Assembly (NCBI GenBank): GCA_964650965.1
Contig: CAZYYO010000064.1
Coordinates: forward strand, 1 to 13,049
DNA: 13,049 nucleotides
From: CAZYYO01 sp964650965
Lineage (GTDB): Bacteria; Bacillota; Clostridia; Lachnospirales; Lachnospiraceae
Direction of reading: 5' to 3'
In this document: piece by piece, positions 1 through 6,418 of the stretch
Position numbering within the stretch: position 1 is the stretch's first letter
How the letters are laid out: the number at the start of each line of letters is the position of its first letter
Notes under the pieces: generated by a model
What the model saw: the letters and a program-made list of their open reading frames with translations, nothing else
The model's database searches: none
Told to the model about the DNA's origin: nothing
Translations under genes and position numbers: made by a program

Positions 1-20
1 GCACCCCTTAGAGGAAACCA

Positions 21-1589
21 ATGGACGGATTTTTTTATTACTTTTACACCATGATGGAGCACGTAATCGAGCTTCTCATGGCAGCCGTTTATGCTATATG
101 GGATCTGATTGTAGGAATTGTAGATTTCCCATATTACATAAATCTATTTAAAACATATCGCGGCGACCTGTCGACGGCAGGTTGGATCTGCGTTATCATA
201 TTGCATTGTCTTCTGATTGCTTTGGGCGTGCTGGTTATTTACCTGATTTATCGTGGACTGCGGGTTGTATTCCGCTTCAAGGTTCCGGTAGTCGAGTATG
301 AGAAGATGAAGGATGAAGTAGTTCGCCTGAATCGAGAAGTCTTGAAGATGAATTATGAGAAGGATAAAATTCTGGCAATGAAGGTGTCAGAAATCGGTAT
401 GCCGGTGAATGATGATATCTTAAATGGAGAATATCCAGAGGAAGAAGGCATCGTAGCAGGTGAAGGAGAAGAGACAGAAGTAAAGACCGTAGATACCTCA
501 GAGCTTCGATTTCCAAGACTGTCTGCAGTGGATTTGTTCTACAAGCAGGAATATGTGGCTCCCCAGTATGACAATACCGTAACCTTAGAGGAGATATGCC
601 AGCGATTCCGTAATTATGCAGCCTCCAGACTGGGACTGTATTACGAGCTGGAGATTATGAAGAAGATATTTGCATCCTTAGGAGCAGCCAAGATGGTAAT
701 CCTACAGGGTATCTCTGGTACAGGTAAGACAAGTCTTCCTTATGCTTTTGGACAATTTATCGACAATCCTTCTGTTATCTGTTCGGTACAGCCATCCTGG
801 CGTGATAGAACAGAGCTGGTTGGATACTATAATGAATTTACCAAGAAGTATACAGAACCGGAATTCTTAAAGACCTTGTATGAAGCACAGTTTAATGATG
901 ATGTGCGAATGGTTATCTTAGATGAGATGAATATCGCCCGAGTGGAGTATTACTTTGCAGAGATGCTGTCTATCTTAGAGCTTCCCAGAGAAGACGAGAG
1001 ACACATTTCCCTGGTTACCTCCAGAGCAAGTACGGACCCGGAGAAGATTGTAGATGGTAAATTATGGATTCCGCCAAATGTATTTTACATTGGAACCATT
1101 AATAATGATGATTCTACCTTTGCCGTATCCGATAAGGTATATGACCGTGCCATTCCAATTGATTTGGATGATAAGGCAGAGATGTTCGAGGCACCGGATC
1201 AGGAGCCAATGCATTTAAGCTATACACATCTTATGGCATTGTTTGAAGAAGCCAAGGAGAAGTATCCAATTTCCGAGGAGAACCTGCTGGAAATGGATAA
1301 GCTGGATGCATACTTAATCGAACATTTCAGATTAACCTTCGGAAATCGTATTATTCGTCAAATGAAGGATTTCGTTCCGTGCTATGTGGCATGTGGAGGA
1401 ACGGAGTTAGATGGACTGGACTTTATCTTTACCGCCAAGATTCTTCGTAAATTTGAATCTCTGGGAATGGGCTTCATTCGTGATGAGCTGGATGGACTGG
1501 TGAAATATTTAGACCGGGTATTTGGAGAAGAGAATATGAAGATAAGCAAAGCGTATCTGATGCGACTGAAGAAGTTAGGAAACAGCTAG
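21..1589 (+). CDS. Membrane-anchored McrB-like AAA+ ATPase
   Basis: This is a 522-residue AAA+ NTPase of the McrB-like group. Seen: two hydrophobic stretches near residues 13-38 and 53-78, a charged, probably coiled-coil segment (about 92-120), an acidic linker (about 130-160), then the AAA core. The core has Walker A GISGTGKT (230-237), Walker B VILDEMN (298-304), a GTINNDDST element (358-366) matching the [MI]NxxD signature of McrB proteins, and a likely arginine finger in YDRA (R376). The segment QPSWRDRTELVGYYN (257-271) is also typical of McrB-type AAA domains. The known relative McrB is a GTP-driven hexamer that works with McrC on DNA; here the N-terminus carries membrane segments instead of a DNA-recognition domain. 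Inference: a membrane-tethered motor facing the cytoplasm, acting with the product of the next gene. The start is supported by GAGGA at 11-15, five bases upstream. It is the first complete gene of the operon. The AAA/McrB-like call is strong; the cellular role is unknown. Confidence 0.85.
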   Translation: MDGFFYYFYTMMEHVIELLMAAVYAIWDLIVGIVDFPYYINLFKTYRGDLSTAGWICVIILHCLLIALGVLVIYLIYRGLRVVFRFKVPVVEYEKMKDEVVRLNREVLKMNYEKDKILAMKVSEIGMPVNDDILNGEYPEEEGIVAGEGEETEVKTVDTSELRFPRLSAVDLFYKQEYVAPQYDNTVTLEEICQRFRNYAASRLGLYYELEIMKKIFASLGAAKMVILQGISGTGKTSLPYAFGQFIDNPSVICSVQPSWRDRTELVGYYNEFTKKYTEPEFLKTLYEAQFNDDVRMVILDEMNIARVEYYFAEMLSILELPREDERHISLVTSRASTDPEKIVDGKLWIPPNVFYIGTINNDDSTFAVSDKVYDRAIPIDLDDKAEMFEAPDQEPMHLSYTHLMALFEEAKEKYPISEENLLEMDKLDAYLIEHFRLTFGNRIIRQMKDFVPCYVACGGTELDGLDFIFTAKILRKFESLGMGFIRDELDGLVKYLDRVFGEENMKISKAYLMRLKKLGNS

Positions 1590-1590
1590 T

Positions 1591-2793
1591 ATGGCATTTG
1601 AAAATAATTCAGAAGATATTAAAAGAATATATCATGATATGATTGACTCCCTGCCAGAGGAATTAAAGGATGAGCGGTTCTATCAGTATTTCTATAATTT
1701 GTTGGAGACGGGGAACAACTATTATCAGTTCAACAGCGCCCGTATGGCCAAGGAAGTGGATGAAGAGTGGGTGAGTGCAATTGAAGAAGCACTGCCCGCT
1801 CTTCAGGCGGTTGTATTGAACCCTAGAAAATTCATTGAGGAAGACCGCCAGGTGGTAAATATTGCCATGGCCAGAAACATTTCCCCGGAGTCCGTGATAC
1901 ATTTGCTACAGCACAGCGACATGATTGATAAGGTAAATGAAGATGGTACCGTAATTCCCAACCGAATCCTTAATATCTACAAGGAAGAGAGCTGGAATAC
2001 CTACGAGAACCGATTTATTGCCACCTTAATTGATGAGCTACAGCATTTTATTAACAAGCGGTTCAACGTAATTTTTGATTCCAGTAAGGACGAGCGAGGC
2101 ATCTTCTTCAACATGGAGTCTACGGTAGATAATTATACCGAGACCATCGATTATAATCTCCAGGTACATATTACGGAGAAGCAGACCGATATGGAGAATG
2201 AAGACGAGAATTTGGGAATATTTACCCGTATTTCCAAGATACATCGGCAGATAAATGACCTGGCATCTGGGGCTTTTATGACCACTATGCGACATTATCC
2301 TCAGGTTCGCCACCCCATCGTTAAGACCAATGCTATCGGTAAGAACCTGAATTACAAGGCCTGCCATAAGCTGTGGAATTATATTCACGGTTACGACCGG
2401 GTAGGCTACAAGGTACAGCTGGTGAAGACAGAGCCGGAGCTGTCCAGACAGATGGAGCGGGACATTTACAATTCCTTTATCTGGGATTACATTATGATTC
2501 GAAAATATATTGATGAGAAGTCCCAGTGGAATCCGGAGCAGCCATTGAAGAAGAAATCAGTGGATATGAAATATATCCGCCAGGTATTAGAGGAAATCCT
2601 GGATGGCCTGGATATGCCGGAAAGCAATGCTAAGAAGCTGATTGTAAATGAATTAACCAGCCTGATGCTAAAGCGGAGAACCGAGCGAAAGAATCTAAGG
2701 AAAATGGATAAGAATTCCGGGCAAAAATCGGATGCCTCCAAAGAATCCAGGTTTGGCTTCCCGAAACGCCAGAGGGGAAAGAAGAAGCGATGA
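1591..2793 (+). CDS. DUF2357/McrC-like partner of the ATPase, no visible nuclease
   Basis: A 400-residue soluble protein with no signal peptide or membrane segment. It starts one base after the stop of the McrB-like gene, behind TAGGA at 1576-1580. The central part (about 75-200) resembles the DUF2357-type domain found beside McrB-like ATPases. Suggestive stretches are LNPRKF (76-81) and especially SWNTYENRFIATLIDEL (134-150), where the ENRF core is the part I recognise. McrC proteins normally add a PD-(D/E)xK nuclease domain after this; I see no D...ExK arrangement in the C-terminal half. Instead the protein ends in helical, charged sequence and a strongly basic tail (about 361-400, closing in GKKKR). 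Inference: it is the regulatory or adaptor partner of the ATPase, without DNA-cutting activity, and the basic tail could bind nucleic acid, anionic lipid or the ATPase. The family call rests on remembered motifs plus gene order and needs a profile search. The 3' end overlaps the signal peptidase gene by four bases. Confidence 0.6.
   Translation: MAFENNSEDIKRIYHDMIDSLPEELKDERFYQYFYNLLETGNNYYQFNSARMAKEVDEEWVSAIEEALPALQAVVLNPRKFIEEDRQVVNIAMARNISPESVIHLLQHSDMIDKVNEDGTVIPNRILNIYKEESWNTYENRFIATLIDELQHFINKRFNVIFDSSKDERGIFFNMESTVDNYTETIDYNLQVHITEKQTDMENEDENLGIFTRISKIHRQINDLASGAFMTTMRHYPQVRHPIVKTNAIGKNLNYKACHKLWNYIHGYDRVGYKVQLVKTEPELSRQMERDIYNSFIWDYIMIRKYIDEKSQWNPEQPLKKKSVDMKYIRQVLEEILDGLDMPESNAKKLIVNELTSLMLKRRTERKNLRKMDKNSGQKSDASKESRFGFPKRQRGKKKR
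2790..2793 (+). promoter_or_regulatory. ATGA start/stop overlap coupling two genes
   Basis: The ATG of the signal peptidase gene shares bases with the TGA of the DUF2357/McrC-like gene. Such an overlap usually couples translation, so the peptidase is expected to be made along with the ATPase partner. It links the first two genes to the surface-protein half of the operon. Confidence 0.75.
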
Positions 2794-3338
2794 GACGACT
2801 TGCTAATTTCATTGAAATAGTTCTTTTGATTTTAATGATTCTTCTATGCTACGTAAGCATTTCCTCAGCCAGGGGAAATGTTCCCTATATAGCAGGCTAC
2901 CGGGTGCTTCGAGTAATCAGCAACAGCATGAAGCCCACCATTAAGGATGGCACCTGCATTATTATCCAGAAGGTGGATGCCCAGGATGTTCAGGTGGGAG
3001 ATATTATCACCTTCGTTTCTAATGACCCACAGATTAAGGGCTTCTACAATACCCACCGTGTCTATGAAATTCAGGAGGACGAAATCTCCCATGAACCAAT
3101 CTTCGTTACCAAGGGAGATGCCAACGACTATCCGGATGCTTATACAGTGGATGCATCCCAGGTGGTAGGACGATATGTGAAGGAGCTGCCCTTTGGAAAG
3201 CAGATTTATGATGTTACCATGTTCCTGTCTCAGCAGACCACCTATTTTATCATTGTAATCTTCCCATTGATGCTGTGTCTCTTATCTTATCTAAGACAGC
3301 TGATGAAGGCCATTGCCGGGAAGAAGGAAGGAGTGTAG
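2790..3338 (+). CDS. sipW-like: Signal peptidase I, SipW/ER type
   Basis: A 182-residue membrane protease that removes signal peptides outside the cytoplasmic membrane. Seen: an N-terminal membrane segment (about 7-27), the catalytic serine box SNSMKPTI with Ser46, the box THRVYEI with His89, and the GDANDYPDAYTVD box (109-121) with Asp116, then a second membrane segment (about 151-170) and a basic cytoplasmic tail. The Ser/His pair in place of Ser/Lys, the short length and the two membrane segments place it with SipW of Bacillus and the archaeal/eukaryotic signal peptidases. Known: SipW processes TasA and TapA, biofilm matrix fibre proteins. The three genes directly downstream encode TasA/camelysin-like proteins, so they are the obvious substrates. 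The ATG shares bases with the stop of the upstream gene (ATGA), which suggests translational coupling; an AGAGGGG stretch at 2771-2777 can serve as ribosome binding site. All residues expected for activity are present. Confidence 0.9.
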   Translation: MRRLANFIEIVLLILMILLCYVSISSARGNVPYIAGYRVLRVISNSMKPTIKDGTCIIIQKVDAQDVQVGDIITFVSNDPQIKGFYNTHRVYEIQEDEISHEPIFVTKGDANDYPDAYTVDASQVVGRYVKELPFGKQIYDVTMFLSQQTTYFIIVIFPLMLCLLSYLRQLMKAIAGKKEGV

Positions 3339-3344
3339 CCAGTA

Positions 3345-4142
3345 ATGAAAAAGCATGAAATACCATCTATCATTTCTATGATGGTTGTTACACTTCTTCT
3401 GATTATGGGATTTACCATTGCCTGGTACTCTGCTTATGGAAGAATTCCCATTGTAAATGGACTGGGAATGCAGGCGGCAGATGATGGAAGAATTAAGGTG
3501 GCAGTAACAGCAGATGGAGATGATATCTCAACTTTGGAAGGAGAGGCTCAATATGCTACATTGAAATTCACCAGTCAGGTAAATATCGGACAGAATCAAT
3601 TCGCTCCCGGAGCCTATGGCAGTGTGACACTGTATGTAACGCCATTAAGCGATATGGTAACAGGATGTACCATTACCCCATCTATGGTGCTTCAGAAAGA
3701 GGAATCATCTACCAAAGTCGATGTATCAGATGATAATGCCAACAACACCGTATCCATTACAGGAAGTAATGTAGCCAGTACCAAGCTGACAGATATTGCT
3801 AATCGTCATATTCGCTTCTTCCTGGATCAGGCAATGACAGAGCCTCTTGGAGATACCATTGAAATCTCTAAGACAAGTAATGGGGGAGCAGAATGGAATG
3901 TTGATGGAAGCATTAAGGATATTGAGAAACCCATTACCTTATATTGGAGATGGTACTACGAATATGATGCAAGCAGTGATGCAGATTACACCAATGATTT
4001 TCTATTAGATGTAGCAGACCAGAAGGCCGCATTGACCAGCCAGACCAAGGAAGATGTATATGACTTAGAGGATACAGCCATGGGAAATAACCTGGATAAT
4101 ATATATTTCCAATTTCAACTGATACCAGTGGTAACGGAATAG
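3345..4142 (+). CDS. TasA/camelysin-like exported protein 1, putative SipW substrate
   Basis: A 265-residue protein with a short basic N-terminus, one hydrophobic segment (about 8-26) ending in TIAWYS (24-29), and an extracellular domain with no further membrane segment. The hydrophobic stretch plus aromatic-Ser exit resembles the SipW-dependent signal of TasA (which reads TWAAFND at that place), so cleavage after Ala26 is a reasonable guess; retention as an anchored protein is the alternative. In the ectodomain, FAPGAYGSVTLYVTP (about residues 86-100) matches the 'PG...F.V' start of TasA/camelysin beta-sandwich proteins, and PITLYWRWYYEYD near residue 200 is a strand pattern seen in related clostridial proteins. 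It lies six bases after the signal peptidase gene, with a ribosome site in GAAGGAG (3327-3333). Inferred role: minor or structural subunit of a surface fibre. It is not recognisably a protease despite the camelysin (M73) family name. Confidence 0.65.
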   Translation: MKKHEIPSIISMMVVTLLLIMGFTIAWYSAYGRIPIVNGLGMQAADDGRIKVAVTADGDDISTLEGEAQYATLKFTSQVNIGQNQFAPGAYGSVTLYVTPLSDMVTGCTITPSMVLQKEESSTKVDVSDDNANNTVSITGSNVASTKLTDIANRHIRFFLDQAMTEPLGDTIEISKTSNGGAEWNVDGSIKDIEKPITLYWRWYYEYDASSDADYTNDFLLDVADQKAALTSQTKEDVYDLEDTAMGNNLDNIYFQFQLIPVVTE

Positions 4143-4164
4143 AGAACAGTTATAGGAATATGAG

Positions 4165-5133
4165 ATGACAGAAAAACCCAGAGAATTAGAAAAATATAAA
4201 ATTAAAAATATTGATCTTACTGGGGATACAACCAGAGGTAAGAACCCCTACCTGGATGAAGAGGCTGCCAGCAGACGGAAGCTTCAGACCCAGGAGGAAA
4301 ATAGTGGGGAACAAAAGTTATCTCCAGAGGAGCTTCGTACCAGGCGGCGGAAGCGTGCCTATCGTATCTCCTGCATGGTGGCTGCCATTGTGATTATTCT
4401 TGCCCTGTGCTATGCCTGGTATTCCACTACCACAAGGGATGTGCGAAGTACAGATGGGGAGGTAATGAAGCCTTATAACCTGTCTGTATTAAATCCGGGG
4501 GAGACGGCGGAATTACAGCTGTCGGTTGGTAATCTGTTCCCGGGACAAACCAAGGATGTGATGTTCTGTGTCAGCAACAAGGATAATACAGGACATTCAA
4601 TTCAGATGGGCATTAGTGATTTCAATTACAATATTGATATGGTTTACACCAACAATTTGGCAATTACCTACGAGTTATATCAGCTGACAGAGGTATTTGG
4701 TGAAGGTGGAAAAGAACCAACATCTTATCAGTACAAATCCAGTGATAAGGACTCTGCAGGAAATGATGTGATTCGCTATTGGAATATCACACAAACAACA
4801 ATAGAAGGTAATACAGATCTTTTATCAGCAGTAGATGTTACAACAGCAAAAAGGCAGGCAGTATTTGGTGAGGAAGCTACCTGGCCAAATGCAGCAACCA
4901 ATCTGAACCTGGGGACCTATATGGAATATACCAAGGATGTAGATAACAATAACCTAATGCTTAAGGGAAAAGAAGCCGGCACCAATGGTTTTGATTCCAA
5001 TTTCTTTCTCCTTCGCATGACTTGGAATCAAGAGACGGATTTCCAGAACTACGAGAAAGAAACCGATATGATATATCTACTGGTACAGGCACTACAACCG
5101 GAACCGGCACTGCCAAGTTCTACAGGCAATTAA
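4165..5133 (+). CDS. TasA/camelysin-like exported protein 2 with long cytoplasmic N-terminus
   Basis: A 322-residue protein with an unusual layout. A charged hydrophilic region (1-57) is followed by a dense basic cluster RTRRRKRAYR (58-67), one membrane segment (about 68-83) ending in CYAWYS (82-87), and an ectodomain. The ectodomain opens with LSVGNLFPGQTKDVMFCVSN, which matches the 'NL.PG...F.V.N' start of TasA-like proteins. Near the C-terminus come FLLRMTWN and KETDMIYLLVQAL, also a pattern of this family. The AWYS exit is identical to that of the preceding gene, so the SipW-type peptidase probably handles both. If cleaved after Ala84, the leader would be unusually long; otherwise the protein is a type II membrane protein with a real cytoplasmic domain that could contact the McrB-like ATPase. 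The start is set by TAGGA at 4153-4157; another ATG at 4160 runs into a stop after one codon. The protein ends in a Pro/Ser-rich tail (QPEPALPSSTGN). Confidence 0.65.
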   Translation: MTEKPRELEKYKIKNIDLTGDTTRGKNPYLDEEAASRRKLQTQEENSGEQKLSPEELRTRRRKRAYRISCMVAAIVIILALCYAWYSTTTRDVRSTDGEVMKPYNLSVLNPGETAELQLSVGNLFPGQTKDVMFCVSNKDNTGHSIQMGISDFNYNIDMVYTNNLAITYELYQLTEVFGEGGKEPTSYQYKSSDKDSAGNDVIRYWNITQTTIEGNTDLLSAVDVTTAKRQAVFGEEATWPNAATNLNLGTYMEYTKDVDNNNLMLKGKEAGTNGFDSNFFLLRMTWNQETDFQNYEKETDMIYLLVQALQPEPALPSSTGN

Positions 5134-5159
5134 GCAACCCACAGTAAGACGGAGCAAAT

Positions 5160-6269
5160 ATGAAGAAGCAGAAACGGGATTTACGAACCCCAAGAGAGAA
5201 AAAACTTCATATCGTAAAATGGATCCTTACCATTGCATTGGTGTCTGCAGCGTTTCTATCTACAGGCTACCTGATTTGGGCTAAGTATTATTCCCAAAGC
5301 TCCAAGCAGGGTATGGCGATTGCTTCCGGAATCTACTTTACAGCAAATTTTGCTGGAGAGGTGGCAACGGAGGATGCTGAGCCGCCGGAGAGTGTAGTAC
5401 TGAATAACTATAGTGGTACCAGCACCACTTACACCTTCGAGGTTCGTAATTATGAAAATAACCTGTTGTTTAATGGGGATGGAATGGAGATAGATTACGA
5501 TATTTATTTCTGGATGGAGGAAAACCCGGCAGAGGAAGGCGTATCTTATTCTGTTACCAACGAGACAACCAATGAAGATGCTAAGCCACTTGCCGGAACC
5601 AGCAGTAGTGCGCCGATATCATTTACAGGAAATCAAATTGGCGGTGGAAGTGCGATAAAACAAAATTATAGAATTAACATTGTAGTTGAAAATGAAGCAA
5701 TAAGCCATAAGCCACTTCCTGTGTACGTTATGGTGAAAACCAAGGATAATGCAATTATTCATAAGATATTAAAGGGAAAAATGACGATGACCACATCCTC
5801 TGCCGGGGCAGAGTCCTTTGTGCAGACCAGTGGTTTTCAATATCCCATTGGAATGTCCCAACAAAATAAGTTTGACACGGAAATAAAGCCGGCTCTTCAG
5901 AAAAGTGCAGGATTAACCTATGAAATTCAGACCGTAGGAAGAGTGTTGAATTCAGAGCAGGCAACTAGAACCATCCGTGTTCGATGGCTGCCGGATGAAT
6001 TTGATATTGATTTATATGACAGCAATTATCTTAAATGGAAGTCTGACAATAGCAAGACAGCTCCAGACACCATGGTAATTGGAGAGGTTACATGGAATTA
6101 TTTCACCGTATCTGTTATGCCATATTCTTCAGAGGAGATTATATTCTATCCTAGGAAGGACTTAGACTGGAACACCATTACTACCATGAATACTACAGAT
6201 AAAGGAATGGAGAATTTGAATTCTCATATTCAGGCAGAAGATATTACAGTAACCACAACTAGTAACTAG
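5160..6269 (+). CDS. TasA/camelysin-like exported protein 3
   Basis: A 369-residue protein with a strongly basic N-terminus (1-20), one hydrophobic segment (about 20-40) and an exit motif IWAKYYS (39-45) that parallels the AWYS motif of the two preceding genes. The ectodomain then reads IASGIYFTANF, close to the 'first beta strand after cleavage' of TasA-like proteins, and continues with TYTFEVRNY and YDIYFWMEE, the alternating strand pattern of this family. It is the longest of the three and has a more divergent C-terminal half (for example TIRVRWLPDEFDIDLYDSN), ending in a Thr-rich tail. GGAG at 5151-5154 lies five bases before the ATG and supports the start. Inferred role: third subunit or anchor of the same surface structure, processed or held by the SipW-like enzyme. 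Function is not established; the family call is weaker than for the second protein. Confidence 0.6.
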   Translation: MKKQKRDLRTPREKKLHIVKWILTIALVSAAFLSTGYLIWAKYYSQSSKQGMAIASGIYFTANFAGEVATEDAEPPESVVLNNYSGTSTTYTFEVRNYENNLLFNGDGMEIDYDIYFWMEENPAEEGVSYSVTNETTNEDAKPLAGTSSSAPISFTGNQIGGGSAIKQNYRINIVVENEAISHKPLPVYVMVKTKDNAIIHKILKGKMTMTTSSAGAESFVQTSGFQYPIGMSQQNKFDTEIKPALQKSAGLTYEIQTVGRVLNSEQATRTIRVRWLPDEFDIDLYDSNYLKWKSDNSKTAPDTMVIGEVTWNYFTVSVMPYSSEEIIFYPRKDLDWNTITTMNTTDKGMENLNSHIQAEDITVTTTSN

Positions 6270-6281
6270 ATAACTGATTGC

Positions 6282-6286
6282 AGGAG
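6282..6286 (+). promoter_or_regulatory. Ribosome binding site of the giant surface protein
   Basis: AGGAG lies six bases before the ATG at 6293 and decides this start over the in-frame Met codon at 6317, which has no purine-rich site in front of it. Starting at 6293 also gives the signal peptide a positively charged N-region. Confidence 0.8.
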
Positions 6287-6292
6287 CAGGAT

Positions 6293-6418
6293 ATGAAGCG
6301 GAAAATACAGCAATCCATGAGAAAAAAACTGAATAATGTATTGGCTCTCATGGTATGCTTCTGCATGACTTTGGTGGCAGCTGCAGGACCTGTGAATCAG
6401 TACGCTTCCGTATGGGCT
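6293..6418 (+). other. Sec signal peptide coding segment
   Basis: It encodes residues 1-42 of the giant surface protein: a long basic N-region with several Lys/Arg, a hydrophobic core around residues 14-31, and a polar C-region ending in Val-Trp-Ala before Ser-Asp-Glu. The cut site after Ala42 is a prediction by eye. This leader differs from the TasA-type leaders of the three upstream genes and is probably served by an ordinary signal peptidase. Confidence 0.7.

Noticed and set aside
1..11. End of an upstream gene (TAG at 9-11)
   Set aside because: Only two codons precede the stop and the other two forward frames are also open here, so the frame of any upstream gene cannot be decided.
2038..2388. 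116-codon reverse-strand reading frame inside the DUF2357-like gene
   Set aside because: It is a shadow of a well-supported forward gene, with no family resemblance.
21..2793. A McrBC-type restriction (anti-phage defence) system
   Set aside because: The ATPase carries membrane segments instead of a DNA-reading domain, the partner shows no nuclease motif, and the rest of the operon is for exported surface proteins. Defence cannot be excluded but is not supported.
3345..4142. Active camelysin (M73) metalloprotease
   Set aside because: No HExxH or other zinc-binding motif is visible in any of the three proteins; resemblance to the family points to TasA-like structural proteins.
6270..6292. Terminator or promoter between the third TasA-like gene and the giant gene
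   Set aside because: The 23-base gap holds only the ribosome binding site; there is no hairpin with a T-run and no spaced -35/-10 pair. The 22- and 26-base gaps at 4143-4164 and 5134-5159 are equally empty.
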